From assembly GCF_024746815.1 (NCBI RefSeq), contig NZ_CP080525.1, positions 4,768,501 through 4,832,500 on the forward strand: a stretch of DNA of 64,000 bases, in the 5' to 3' direction. Origin of the DNA: Mesorhizobium sp. AR07 (lineage in GTDB: Bacteria > Pseudomonadota > Alphaproteobacteria > Rhizobiales > Rhizobiaceae). A model generated the notes under the pieces. That model was not told where the DNA came from. It searched no databases and worked only from the letters and a program-made list of their open reading frames with translations. Positions 27,344-36,192 of the stretch are shown here, in pieces. Each line of letters starts with the position of its first letter. Within the stretch, counting starts at the first letter, position 1. A program made the position numbers and the translations under genes.

Positions 27344-28318
27344 CTACTGGCCGGCGCTGTCCAGCATCTTGTAATAGGGGCCGAGGTCGGCGGCGGTGAT
27401 CACCTTGGCCGGCAACGGATTGCTGTAGGGCACGGTCTTGCCCTGGGCGAGGTCGCCGAGCAGCTCGGCAACCTTGGCGCTCTCTTCATAGAGCGGCTGC
27501 GCGACGATGCCGTAGGCGGCGCCCGATTTCACCAGGTCGAGGTTCTGCCTGATGTAATCCATGCCGATGATGACGACGTCGCGTCCGGCCTTGCGAGCCG
27601 CGCCCGACCAGGTCTGGATGCTGTTGCCGGTGGTGCCGAAAGCGGCGGTCACATCAGGATTGCCCTGCAGGATCGCCACCGCCTTGGCTTCGGCCGCCGA
27701 CGGCTCGAAGCCCTCCATCTGCGTGTCGAGCACCTTGATGCCGGGGTATTTCGCCGCGATGGTCTTGCGGAAGGCATCCGACATGGCGTTTTCGGTGTCG
27801 TTGGACGCGCCTTGCGTCAGCGTCACGGTGCCCTTGCCGCCCAGCTTGTCGCCGATGGCGATGGCCGCATTGGCGCCGACATCGGCAATGTCCTCGCCGG
27901 TCGCAGCCTTGAGGCCGGTGACGGTGCCCTCCGGCGGCAGGACATGCCAGGTGACGATCGGAAAGCCTTCCTTGGCAAGCTTGGTGATGTAGGAATAGAT
28001 CGCCGGATCCACACCATAGACGCCGATGGCATCGTACTTGGTGCGGGCAAGGGCTGCTTCGGCAAGCGGCACCGTCGCCGGAATGTCCCAGTTTGTCGCG
28101 CTCGGGTCGCCGACGACCTCGCAGGTGTAACCGAGTTCCTTGCACTTGTTGAGGAAGCCTGCCTGCATCAGCCGGTGCACGGGATGATCCTTCATCGCCT
28201 GCACCCACAGCAGGTGCACGTCGGCAGCCCGGGCAAGGCTCGCCGAGCCGAGCGACGTGGCAACCACCGCCGCCGCCAGCGCGGCGCCGATCAGTCCTTT
28301 TTTCAGATCGATTTTCAT
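27344..28318 (-). CDS. Sugar ABC importer periplasmic binding protein (CUT2)
   Basis: 324 residues with a Sec signal peptide (MKIDLKKGLIGAALAAAVVATSLGSASLARA, cut at ~31). Type I periplasmic-binding fold: VHLLWVQAMKDHPVHRLMQAGFLNKCKELG at the start, YDAIGVYGVDPAIYSYITKLAKEGFPIVTWHV in the first lobe, and VVIIGMDYIRQNLDLVKSG in the second. Two Cys at ~61 and ~68 may form a disulphide. Ligand unknown. Start codon follows GGGAGGTAGGAC. Confidence 0.9.
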   Translation of the reverse strand: MKIDLKKGLIGAALAAAVVATSLGSASLARAADVHLLWVQAMKDHPVHRLMQAGFLNKCKELGYTCEVVGDPSATNWDIPATVPLAEAALARTKYDAIGVYGVDPAIYSYITKLAKEGFPIVTWHVLPPEGTVTGLKAATGEDIADVGANAAIAIGDKLGGKGTVTLTQGASNDTENAMSDAFRKTIAAKYPGIKVLDTQMEGFEPSAAEAKAVAILQGNPDVTAAFGTTGNSIQTWSGAARKAGRDVVIIGMDYIRQNLDLVKSGAAYGIVAQPLYEESAKVAELLGDLAQGKTVPYSNPLPAKVITAADLGPYYKMLDSAGQ

Positions 28319-28381
28319 GTCCTACCTCCCTTGGTTCACCGGCTTTTTGCCGGCGCGATATCCACATTCTCTCCGGGCTGC

Positions 28382-29392
28382 TTAGGCCCCGGCGATGAAG
28401 TAGCGGCGGCGCAAAATGTCGAGGCCGACGGCCATGACCATGATCACGCCGACCGCGATCTGCTGCCAGTTGGAGTTGACGCCGATGACGACGAGGCCGC
28501 TCTGCACGACCTTCAGCATCAGGATGCCGACGACGCCGCCGGCGACGGTGCCGGCCCCGCCGAACAGGCTGACGCCGCCGACCACGACGCCGGCGATCAC
28601 GGTCAGTTCCCAGCCGCTGCCGATCGAGGTGCCGCCGCTGCCGAGATCGGCCATGACGAACATGCCGGCGATCGCCGACAGCGCGCCGACGACGATGAAG
28701 GCGCCGATCTTGTAGGCATTGGTGTTGATGCCGACGAGATGCGCCACTTCCTTGTTGTCGCCGGTGGCATACATGTTGCGCCCGAGCACGGTGCGCCGCA
28801 GCACGAAGTCGGCGGCGATGGCGGCGATGATGAAGAAGGCAAAGCTCCAGCCGAGGCCGAAGGCCAGATCGGTGCCGCCGATGACGTTGATGGCTTCCGG
28901 CAGCGGATAGACCGGATAGCCGCCCGTCACCACCTGAATCAGCCCCTGGCCGATGAACAGCATGCCGAGCGTCTGGATGAAGGCGGGAATGCCGAGCCTG
29001 ACGACGATCAGGCCGTTGACAACGCCGATCAGCGCGCCAACGCCGATGCCACCGAGAATGGCGACGGCCACCGGCAGGGCGGCAGCGGTCATCAGCTTGG
29101 CGGCGACCACGGCGGACAGGCCAGCCACCGAACCGACGGACAGGTCGAATTCGCCGGCAACCAGCAGGATGGTCTGGCCGATGGCGATGATGCCGACAAA
29201 CGACACGACGTTGAGAATGGCGCGGATGTTGCGTTCGGACAGGAACGCCGGCTCGAGCAGCCAGAAGAAAGCGATCAGCAGGGCCATCGCCGCCAGCACG
29301 CCGACTTCGCCGACGGCAATGATGCCGATCAGTCGCCGCCGGAACGATTGCGCATCCCGGGGCGGCGAGCTTACGTCAGCCGCGCTGTTCAT
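28382..29392 (-). CDS. Sugar ABC importer permease (RbsC-like)
   Basis: 336 residues, about ten membrane helices. FVGIIAIGQTILLVAGEFDLSVGSVAGLSAV is the conserved family stretch, and GRNMYATGDNKEVAHLVGINTNAYKI is the coupling loop to the ATPase. First gene of the second CUT2 importer operon, starting ~90 bp from the AT palindrome at 29486-29499. Confidence 0.92.
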   Translation of the reverse strand: MNSAADVSSPPRDAQSFRRRLIGIIAVGEVGVLAAMALLIAFFWLLEPAFLSERNIRAILNVVSFVGIIAIGQTILLVAGEFDLSVGSVAGLSAVVAAKLMTAAALPVAVAILGGIGVGALIGVVNGLIVVRLGIPAFIQTLGMLFIGQGLIQVVTGGYPVYPLPEAINVIGGTDLAFGLGWSFAFFIIAAIAADFVLRRTVLGRNMYATGDNKEVAHLVGINTNAYKIGAFIVVGALSAIAGMFVMADLGSGGTSIGSGWELTVIAGVVVGGVSLFGGAGTVAGGVVGILMLKVVQSGLVVIGVNSNWQQIAVGVIMVMAVGLDILRRRYFIAGA

Positions 29393-29485
29393 CCTGACCT
29401 CCCTGGCGGTGCCTGCTGCCGGCTCTTGGCGAGCCAGCCCCTTGCTCCCACGCCGATCCTGGCGCGCTCCTTGATGCCATTAAGA

Positions 29486-29499
29486 TTATAATATTATAA
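29486..29499. promoter_or_regulatory. 14-bp perfect palindrome TTATAATATTATAA in divergent promoter
   Basis: Lies between the divergent permease and LacI genes. It is a longer relative of the TATTATAATA core shared with the sites near 22.7, 36.1, 40.5, 41.35 and 50.9 kb. Could bind the same regulator or simply be an AT-rich promoter element. Confidence 0.45.
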
Positions 29500-29662
29500 C
29501 TTGTCAACGGTGAAATTTTCCGGTCGCCCGATGACCAGGCATATCGCTGGGCGATAGCCAGGCGTGTCGCTGGAAAGCGTCCGCCGCAACCGCTATGAAT
29601 GGGCTGATATCGCGTGATCCGGAGGACATCTTTGGTGGGTCGCGCTCTCTTGGAGCATGGTG

Positions 29663-30694
29663 ATGACCGATAAGCCGTCGGCGGGCGAGAAGAAGCCGCA
29701 GCGCCTTGGCGTCCGCGAGATCGCCAGGCGCGTCGGCGTCGCGCCGATGACGGTGTCGCGCGTGCTGTCCAATCCCGACATGGTGTCGCCGGAGACGCGC
29801 GCCAAGGTTCTGGAAGCCATCGAGCAGGCCGGATTCGTGCCGAACCGGCTGGCCTCCAGCATGCGGGGCAATGGCAGCATGATCGGCACGGTGGTGCCGC
29901 CGCTGATCAATTCGGGCATCGCCGAACAGGTGCAAGGCATGTCCGACGAGTGCCATGAGAGCGGCTATTCGATGCTCCTGGTGCAGGGTGAGTTCACGCA
30001 GGAGGCCGAGGAAAAATCGATCCGCACCTTGCTCGGCTGGCGCCCGGTCGGCATGATCCTGCAGAGCTTCGTGCAAAGCGAGGCGGCCCGCGCGCTTCTG
30101 AGGAGCAGCGGTGCGCCGGTGGTCGAGATTTCCGAGATCAAGGGCCGCAAGCCGATCGACATGGTCGTCGGCGTCTCCAACTTCGAGACGGCGTATGCCA
30201 TGACCATGCATCTGGCGGCCAAGGGCTACAAGCGCATCGGCTTCGTCTCGACGCCGATCCACGGCAATGACCGTTTGCAGCAGCGCCGCACCGGTTATCA
30301 CGCAGCGCTCACCGAACTCGGTTTCACCAACCATGGCGACATGGAGGTCGAGGTGCCGATCACCGCGCAGGGCGGCGCCGAGGCGCTGGTAACGTTGACC
30401 TCGAGGCACAGGGACATCGATGCCATCTTCTTTTCCAGCGACACGCTGGCCGTCGGCGCCGTGCAGGAGTGCCATCGGCGGCGCTGGGCGGTGCCGGGCC
30501 GGATCGCCATCGCCGGCTATGGCGACATGGATCTGGCGGCGCAGCTCTATCCGCCGCTGACCACGGTGAAGGTCAATCGCTACGAGATGGGCCGGCGCGC
30601 CGTGCGGCAATTGCTGGCAAGGCTCGGCGGCGACACCAAGGTGCCGACCATCACCAGCCTCGGCTTCGAGATCGTCGACCGCGACAGCGCCTGA
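29663..30694 (+). CDS. LacI family regulator resembling gluconate repressor GntR
   Basis: 343 residues. ATG at 29663 is 7 nt after GGAG; an ATG at 29657 is too close. Helix-turn-helix VREIARRVGVAPMTVSRVLSNP with hinge, then an effector domain with IGTVVPPLINSGIAEQVQGM, PVVEISEIKGRKPIDMVVGVSNFETAYAM split over residues ~145-175, and IAGYGDMDLAAQLYPPLTTV. The V-G-x-x-N-F-E-A pattern and overall layout recall E. coli GntR/IdnR (from memory). LacI-type sites TGRTACCGGTACCA at 34.8, 41.5 and 50.9 kb resemble GntR operators, making this the leading candidate regulator of those operons. Confidence 0.88.
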   Translation: MTDKPSAGEKKPQRLGVREIARRVGVAPMTVSRVLSNPDMVSPETRAKVLEAIEQAGFVPNRLASSMRGNGSMIGTVVPPLINSGIAEQVQGMSDECHESGYSMLLVQGEFTQEAEEKSIRTLLGWRPVGMILQSFVQSEAARALLRSSGAPVVEISEIKGRKPIDMVVGVSNFETAYAMTMHLAAKGYKRIGFVSTPIHGNDRLQQRRTGYHAALTELGFTNHGDMEVEVPITAQGGAEALVTLTSRHRDIDAIFFSSDTLAVGAVQECHRRRWAVPGRIAIAGYGDMDLAAQLYPPLTTVKVNRYEMGRRAVRQLLARLGGDTKVPTITSLGFEIVDRDSA

Positions 30695-30697
30695 CTT

Positions 30698-30879
30698 CGT
30701 CATCCTAGGGCGGAGCAGCCGCGAAGCGGCGTCGCGGAGACCCTAGGATCCATGCCGCGACCGATACCGAATAGCGCCGCGGAACAGAATTCCGCACCGC
30801 CGCGGCGCTCTGATGTCATGGCATGGATCCTAGGGTCTGCGCCGCGTCGCTGCGCTCCTTGCTCCGCCCTAGGATGACG
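30698..30879. repeat. Long inverted repeat between convergent genes
   Basis: Arms at 30698-30717 and 30860-30879 are perfect complements (CGTCATCCTAGGGCGGAGCA), with a second nested pair around ACCCTAGGATCCATGCC and GGCATGGATCCTAGGGT. It fills the gap between the LacI gene and the convergent dehydratase gene and would form a strong hairpin in either transcript, probably acting as a bidirectional terminator. Confidence 0.75.
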
Positions 30880-30902
30880 ATGGGAGGGGGCCGAGCCTAA
30901 GA

Positions 30903-32078
30903 CTAGCCTGGCTTCCCTCCCTCACGGCGGCCAAGGCGCTTTTCCCAGCCCTCGGCATGGACGTTGAGATAGGCGTCGGGATCGTAGGGGTGATCCTTGA
31001 TCGCATCGATGTTGAGATCGATGCCGAGCCCCGGCGCGTCCGGCAGCGACAGATGGCCATTGTCCGGGTTGACGGTCGGGTGCCAGGTCACGAGGTCGCG
31101 CGTCCATGGATCGTTGAAGGCGTCGAAATGCTCCTGGATCAGGAAATTCGGCACCGCCGCCGCCAGTTGCAGGCACACCGCCGTTGCCACCGGCCCACCG
31201 CTCTGATGCGGGGCGATATGGCTGCCATGCGCCAGGGCCAGATTGGCCACCTGCATCGACGGCCCGATGCCGCCCAGCGACATCGGCTCGGGCTGGAAGA
31301 TGTTGACGCCGCCGCCGGCAGCCAGCGTGTAGAACTGGCCGACCGTGTCATACATCTCGCCGGTCGCCACGGGAATCGGCGAACGATGCGCCACTTCGTG
31401 CACGGTCTCCTGGCGGTCGCGCGAGGTCGGCTCCTCCCACCAGTAGATGTCGAGATCGGCGAATTTTTGGGCTGCTTGAATTGCGGCGATCTCGGTGAAG
31501 CGTGCATGCACGTCGATCAGGATCAGCGTGTCATCAGGCAGCCTGTCGCGCAAGGTTCGGCAGATCGCGTAGGAAAGCTCCAGCTCTTCGCGCGAGATGA
31601 AACCTTGCGCGGTGCCGAACGGGTCGAGCTTGAACGCCTTGAAGCCCTTGGCCAGCACCGCCTTGGCGGCCTCGAGAAAAGCCTCCGGCGTGCGCTCGGT
31701 GCGGTACCAGCCATTGGCGTAGCCGAGCACGCTGTCGCGCACTTGTCCGCCGAGAAGCTGGTGGATCGGCACGCCGAGGCTTTTGCCCAGAATGTCCCAG
31801 CAGGCGACTTCGATTGCCGCGATCACTGTGCGGTGGATATGGCCGCCATCCAGCGAAACACTGTCCAGCATGCGCTTGGCCAGCGCATTGATACGGCGGG
31901 GGTCCTGGCCGATGGCGAGATGCTTGAGCTCATGCACGCCGGCTTCGGTGGTCTTGATGAAGCCGTTCAGCGTGCCTTCGCCGACGCCGTGAATGCCCTT
32001 GTCGGTATGCACCTTGACGAAGAGCCAGTTCTTCCAGCCGGCGCCGACGGCGAAGGTTTCGATCTCGGTGATCTTCAT
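30903..32078 (-). CDS. Enolase-superfamily sugar-acid dehydratase (mandelate racemase/galactonate dehydratase type)
   Basis: 391 residues. N-terminal capping domain (~1-125) with FVKVHTDKGIHGVGEGTLNG, then a TIM-barrel with Lys in AFKLDPFG (~175), metal ligands Asp in LILIDVHARF, Glu in YWWEEPTSR and Glu in PVATGEMYD, and catalytic His in HIAPHQSGGP. Enzymes of this type remove water from aldonic acids to give 2-keto-3-deoxy acids. Exact substrate cannot be read. Gene order SDR, transketolase halves, dehydratase on one strand suggests a four-gene operon. Confidence 0.9.
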   Translation of the reverse strand: MKITEIETFAVGAGWKNWLFVKVHTDKGIHGVGEGTLNGFIKTTEAGVHELKHLAIGQDPRRINALAKRMLDSVSLDGGHIHRTVIAAIEVACWDILGKSLGVPIHQLLGGQVRDSVLGYANGWYRTERTPEAFLEAAKAVLAKGFKAFKLDPFGTAQGFISREELELSYAICRTLRDRLPDDTLILIDVHARFTEIAAIQAAQKFADLDIYWWEEPTSRDRQETVHEVAHRSPIPVATGEMYDTVGQFYTLAAGGGVNIFQPEPMSLGGIGPSMQVANLALAHGSHIAPHQSGGPVATAVCLQLAAAVPNFLIQEHFDAFNDPWTRDLVTWHPTVNPDNGHLSLPDAPGLGIDLNIDAIKDHPYDPDAYLNVHAEGWEKRLGRREGGKPG

Positions 32079-32087
32079 GCGAAAGTC

Positions 32088-33077
32088 CTAACCCAGTGCA
32101 GCGATCGTTGCGATGACGGCTTCGGTCGTCAGGCCATACTTCGCTTGCAGGGTCGGCACCGCGCCGCATTCGATATAGCGGTCCGGCAGGCCGATGCGCG
32201 TCACTGTCTTCGCAATACCGGCATCGAACAAGCTCTCCACGACAAGGCTCGCCAGCCCACCGACGACGACATGGTTTTCGGCGGTAACGACATGGCTGAC
32301 ATCAGCCGCGAATTCGGCCACCGCCTCGGCGTCGAAGGGCTTTATGGTCGGCACATGCAGCACGCCGGCGGAGATGCCGCGCTTGTGCAAGGCATCCGCC
32401 GCGTCCAGCGCCCGCTCGGTCATGAAGCCGGTCGCGATGATGCCGACATCCGCACCCTCGCGAAGCCGCCGCGCCTTGCCGATCTCGAACTTGTAACCGG
32501 GCTCGAACACGACAGGCACGCTGCCGCGCAGCAGGCGCATGTAGACCGGCCCATGATGCTCGGCGATCGCCTCTGTCGCCGCCTCGATCTCGGTCGCGTC
32601 GCAAGGATCGATGATGGTCAGGCCGGGGATCATGCGCATCAGCGCCAGATCCTCGATCGCCTGATGCGTGCCGCCGTAGCCGGTCGTCAGGCCGGGCAGG
32701 CCGGCGACGATCTTGACGTTGAGGTTGGAGTGGGCAAGCGCGATGGCGACGAAATCATAGGCGCGCCGCGTCGCGAACACACCGTAGGTGGTGGCGAACG
32801 GCACCTTGCCGGTGCGCGCCAGCCCGGCCGCGACAGCGACCAGATTCTGCTCGGCCATGCCGACATTGAAGAAGCGGTCCGGGAAGGCGTCGCGGAACGG
32901 CAGAGTGTCGGTGTATTTGCCGAGATCGGCCGTCAGCCCGACAATGTCGGGATGGCTCTGGCCGAGCCTGGCCAGCGCCCGGCCGAACGGCGCCTCCACG
33001 CTTTGCCGGCCGCCGCCTAAAACTTCGTCCTGGCCCATGGCCAAGGTCCGTCCGGCCTCCATCGCGGGACCGCTCAT
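32088..33077 (-). CDS. Transketolase-like protein, C-terminal half subunit
   Basis: 329 residues from MSGPAMEAGR, whose ATG overlaps the N-terminal-half gene stop (ATGA). It contains the pyrimidine-binding and C-terminal transketolase domains: FGRALARLGQSHPDIVGLTADLG, FFNVGMAEQNLVAVAAGLA (with the Glu that activates thiamine diphosphate), TTYGVFATRRAYDFV and, near the end, a transketolase-C region. Split transketolases act as heterodimers with the upstream gene product and move two-carbon units between sugars. The N-terminal ~30 residues are longer than usual. Confidence 0.9.
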   Translation of the reverse strand: MSGPAMEAGRTLAMGQDEVLGGGRQSVEAPFGRALARLGQSHPDIVGLTADLGKYTDTLPFRDAFPDRFFNVGMAEQNLVAVAAGLARTGKVPFATTYGVFATRRAYDFVAIALAHSNLNVKIVAGLPGLTTGYGGTHQAIEDLALMRMIPGLTIIDPCDATEIEAATEAIAEHHGPVYMRLLRGSVPVVFEPGYKFEIGKARRLREGADVGIIATGFMTERALDAADALHKRGISAGVLHVPTIKPFDAEAVAEFAADVSHVVTAENHVVVGGLASLVVESLFDAGIAKTVTRIGLPDRYIECGAVPTLQAKYGLTTEAVIATIAALG

Positions 33078-33922
33078 TGCTGTGCCCCCACGCTTTTGTC
33101 GAACTCGGCGATGATGCCGTCCCATTGCGCCACGTCGATGCGGAAGAAGTGCGATTTCTCGCTGGTCTCGATGCGCGGCACGCCCTTGCCCGGCAGGGTG
33201 CGCAGCACGATCGCCTTCGGCTTGCCGTTGCGTTCGCGCGCATCGGCCAGCGCGCCAACCACGGCATTCATGTCATTGCCGTCGATTTCGAATGTTTCCC
33301 AGCCGAAGGCGCGCCATTTGTCGGCCACCGGCTCCATGTCGAGCACGACCGGCCCATCGGCCTGGATGCCGTTGCAGTCGATTAGCGCCACCAGCCCGTC
33401 GAGCTTGAAATGGCTGGCCGACATCGCCGCTTCCCAGGTCGAGCCTTCCTGCATCTCGCCGTCGGACAGTTCGACGAAGACGCGGGCGTCGGAGCGATCG
33501 ACGCGCAGCCCGAGCGCCTGGCCGACGCCTTGTCCCAGGCCATGGCCGAGCGAGCCGCCGATCATTTCGACGCCGGGCGTTGTGTCGAGCGTCGACATCT
33601 CCAGCCGGCTGTTGTCGGCGCCATAGGTGACCAGTTCCTCGACCGGAAGGATGCCGGCCTCGGCAAGTGCTGCCCACAGCGCGATGGAATAGTGCCCGGT
33701 CGACAACAGGAAGCGGTCGCGGTCCGCCCACGCCAGATTGTGCGGGTCATAGCGCAATTCGTGGAAATACAGCGCCGCCAGCGTATCGGCGATGCCGAGG
33801 CCCTGGCCGATATAGCCCTGGCCCTGGCCGCGCGCCATGGTCAGCATGTGGCGGCGCAATTGCGTTGCCTTGCGTTCGAGCGCGCTGACGTCGGCGGTGC
33901 CGGGAGGGGAGTTTCGCAGCAT
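33074..33922 (-). CDS. Transketolase-like protein, N-terminal half subunit
   Basis: 282 residues with the thiamine-diphosphate pyrophosphate-binding domain: GQGYIGQGLGIADTLAALYF, DRFLLSTGHYSIALWAALAE, GSLGHGLGQGVGQALG, VELSDGEMQEGSTWEAAMSA and LIDCNGIQADG (GDGE...N motif in the form SDGE...N). Together with the overlapping downstream gene it makes one complete transketolase. Such split forms are common in catabolic clusters for unusual sugars, distinct from housekeeping TktA. Confidence 0.9.
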   Translation of the reverse strand: MLRNSPPGTADVSALERKATQLRRHMLTMARGQGQGYIGQGLGIADTLAALYFHELRYDPHNLAWADRDRFLLSTGHYSIALWAALAEAGILPVEELVTYGADNSRLEMSTLDTTPGVEMIGGSLGHGLGQGVGQALGLRVDRSDARVFVELSDGEMQEGSTWEAAMSASHFKLDGLVALIDCNGIQADGPVVLDMEPVADKWRAFGWETFEIDGNDMNAVVGALADARERNGKPKAIVLRTLPGKGVPRIETSEKSHFFRIDVAQWDGIIAEFDKSVGAQQ

Positions 33923-33926
33923 CTGA

Positions 33927-34700
33927 TCAGTCCTTGTCGAGCCCGCCCGACATGTTGAGCCGCTCGGCGGTCATGTATTTCGGCGCATCGAGGCAGAGCC
34001 AGACGACGGCCTCGGCGACCTCGGAAATCTCGGCGCGGCGGCCGAGCGGAATGCGGCGCGTGCGCTCGTCGAGAAAGGCTTGCAGATCGTTGCGGCCATT
34101 GGCTCGGGCGAGGTCGGCCTCGGTCGAACGCTGCATCTCGGTGTCCATCATGCCCGGCGCCAGGCTGTTGACCAGCACGCCGTAAGGCGCGAGCGCCACG
34201 GCGGCGGCACGGGTGATGGAATCGACGCCGGCCTTGCTCGCCGTGTAGGCGGTGTAGTCGGGCAGCGCCATGCGCGAGCCGGGCGAGGTGATGTTGATGA
34301 TGCGCCCCGAGCGCTGCTCGCGCATCACCCGCCCCGCCGCCCTGCAGGCCATGGCAAGGGCTGTGACGTTGAGCGCCAGCGTGCGCGTCCACGCCTTGTA
34401 GGTGGCGTCGAGGAACGGCTCTATCACGCCATAGCCGGCATTGTTGACGAGGATGTCGATGCCGCCCCAACGCGCCACCACTTTTTCCACCGCCGCCTCC
34501 GGCGCGCCCTCTAGCGTGAAATCGCCGATGACGGTCTCGGCTTCGCCACCTTGCTCTCGAACCAGACGGGCGGTCTCGGTCGTTCCCTCCGCATTGATAT
34601 CGGTGATTGCGACGGCGCAGCCGCGCCGGGCCAGCTGGATCGCCACCTCGCGGCCGAGGCCGCCGGCCGCGCCGGTGACGAGTGCTCTCTTGTGCGTCAT
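33927..34700 (-). CDS. SDR family oxidoreductase
   Basis: 257 residues from MTHKRALVTG; a longer upstream frame crosses the operator site and is unlikely. Complete classical SDR: TGAAGGLGRE, NNAGYGVIEP, NITSPGSRMA with the catalytic Ser, and YTAYTASKAGV with Tyr and Lys. First gene of the operon with the split transketolase (4 bp gap) and dehydratase. Divergent from the second dehydratase gene across a LacI-type operator. Likely oxidises an alcohol or keto-deoxy acid intermediate. Confidence 0.9.
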   Translation of the reverse strand: MTHKRALVTGAAGGLGREVAIQLARRGCAVAITDINAEGTTETARLVREQGGEAETVIGDFTLEGAPEAAVEKVVARWGGIDILVNNAGYGVIEPFLDATYKAWTRTLALNVTALAMACRAAGRVMREQRSGRIINITSPGSRMALPDYTAYTASKAGVDSITRAAAVALAPYGVLVNSLAPGMMDTEMQRSTEADLARANGRNDLQAFLDERTRRIPLGRRAEISEVAEAVVWLCLDAPKYMTAERLNMSGGLDKD

Positions 34701-34755
34701 GTCATGAATTTCGGCAGGCAAGCAAGCGCCCTCCCAGCGGTCATCTTGACGTATT

Positions 34756-34769
34756 TGATACCGGTACCA
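34756..34769. promoter_or_regulatory. LacI-type operator TGATACCGGTACCA
   Basis: 14-bp near-palindrome with central CG, in the 139-bp gap between the divergent SDR and dehydratase genes. The reverse complement is identical to the site at 41473-41486, and it differs by one base from 50935-50948. Confidence 0.7.
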
Positions 34770-34839
34770 TAAATGACTGTCAACGAGATATGCTATCGTC
34801 CGATCGGTCATATGGTCGTTCGGAACCGGGAGGAAAGAG

Positions 34840-36060
34840 ATGAAAGTCGTCGCGCTCGAAACGCTGCAGCTGGCGGAGTTCCCGTTCCTGTTCTGGTTGC
34901 GCGTCCACACCGATGCCGGCATCATTGGCACCGGCGAGACCTTCTGGGCGCCGGGGCCGGTCGCCTCCTACATCCACGACAATGTCGCCGCCTATCTCCT
35001 GGGCAAGGACCCGCGCGACATCGAATTGCACGACCGCACGCTGGGCAGCGTCTATGTCGGCGCGCGCGATTCCGGCGCCGAGGTGCGCGGCAACTCCGCC
35101 GTCAACATCGCGCTGTGGGATATCTATGGCCAGGCGCTCGGCGAGCCGGTCTGGCGGCTGCTTGGCGGCCGCACGCACAAGAGCGTGCCGATCTATAATA
35201 CCTGCGCCGGCTATAAGCATGTCCGCGCCACCAGGAAAAACGCCCTGTTCGAGCGCGGCGAGGACTGGTCGCTGAAGGCAGGCGATTCGAATGAAGGCCC
35301 GTATGAGGACCTGCTCGCCTGGCGCTACAATGCCGGCGACCTCGCCAAAAGCCTGAAGTCGGAAGGCATCAAGGCGATGAAGATTTGGCCGTTCGACATC
35401 GCCGCCGAGGCTTCGAACGGCACCCGCATTTCGCTTGCCGATCTCGACAAGGCGCTGGAGCCGTTCCAGAGGGTCCGCGACGCTGTCGGCCGCGACATGG
35501 AGATCATGGTCGAATTGCATGGGCTGTGGACCCTGCCGCCGGCGCTGCGCATCGCCGAAGCCCTCAAACCTTACGACGTCGCCTGGCTGGAGGAACCCAT
35601 CCGCTACAATGAACTTGACGCCATGGCCGAGCTTGCCCGCCACACCTCCATTCCGGTGGCCGCCAGCGAGCGGCTGGCCTCGCGGCAGATGTTCAAGCAG
35701 CTGATCGACAAGCGCGCGGCCAGCGTGATCATGATCGACCTCGCCTGGTGCGGCGGCTTGAGCGAGGCGCGCAAGATCGCCAACATGGCCGAGGCCAGCG
35801 AACTGCCGGTGACCTTGCACGACTGCACCGGGCCGATCGTCTATGCCGCCAGCTGCGCGCTGTCCGCCACCTTGCCGAACGTCAACTACCAGGAAGCGGT
35901 GCGTGCCTATTTCACCGGCTGGTACACCGAGATCGTCGCCGACATTCCGCCTGTCAGCGAGGGCCATGTCGCGCCGCTCGAAGGTCCGGGGCTTGGTCTT
36001 GGTCTCAGGCCGGAACTGTTCCAGCGGCCCGATGCCACGGTGCGCATCACGAAACTCTAG
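34840..36060 (+). CDS. Enolase-superfamily dehydratase/racemase (mandelate racemase group)
   Basis: 406 residues. N-terminal capping domain with FWLRVHTDAGIIGTGETFWAP (split 18-40) and a barrel with Lys in AMKIWPFDIA (~183), acidic metal ligands in IMVELHGLW, VAWLEEPIRY and VAASERLASR, and LHDCTGPI near the C-terminus in the catalytic-residue position. Here Glu replaces the commoner Asp at the first ligand (VELHG), and the final motif carries His-Asp where the first dehydratase of this region has Pro-His-Gln. The two therefore act on different substrates. ATG follows GGGAGGAAAGAG. Confidence 0.87.
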   Translation: MKVVALETLQLAEFPFLFWLRVHTDAGIIGTGETFWAPGPVASYIHDNVAAYLLGKDPRDIELHDRTLGSVYVGARDSGAEVRGNSAVNIALWDIYGQALGEPVWRLLGGRTHKSVPIYNTCAGYKHVRATRKNALFERGEDWSLKAGDSNEGPYEDLLAWRYNAGDLAKSLKSEGIKAMKIWPFDIAAEASNGTRISLADLDKALEPFQRVRDAVGRDMEIMVELHGLWTLPPALRIAEALKPYDVAWLEEPIRYNELDAMAELARHTSIPVAASERLASRQMFKQLIDKRAASVIMIDLAWCGGLSEARKIANMAEASELPVTLHDCTGPIVYAASCALSATLPNVNYQEAVRAYFTGWYTEIVADIPPVSEGHVAPLEGPGLGLGLRPELFQRPDATVRITKL

Positions 36061-36096
36061 CTCTGCGCACGGCCCCCTTCAGAGCCAGTAGACATT

Positions 36097-36109
36097 ATGC
36101 TATTATAAT
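36097..36109. promoter_or_regulatory. 13-bp AT-rich operator-like site (ATGCTATTATAAT)
   Basis: Exact reverse complement of the 13-mer at 22675-22687 and 41349-41361. A neighbouring half (TATTATG) follows at 36111. It lies 84 bp upstream of the E1 fusion start. Confidence 0.6.
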
Positions 36110-36192
36110 CTATTATGAGCCGGAGCGGGTGACCAACAAGCTCGCCGCCGGCGCTCTGCCGCCCGGCGCAAGACGGATTCAGGGAGGCTTTG

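Noticed and set aside
27221..29491. 756-residue open frame on the plus strand
   Set aside because: It is antisense to the binding-protein and permease genes of the second sugar importer. Its long DDD/AAD-rich stretches are a shadow of membrane protein codons.
30957..33020. 687-residue open frame on the plus strand
   Set aside because: It is antisense to the dehydratase and transketolase genes, which are well supported.
36061..36192. Second small gene between the dehydratase and E1 fusion
   Set aside because: The frame running through here is an overlap shadow of the dehydratase end and control region, with no start site or domain.
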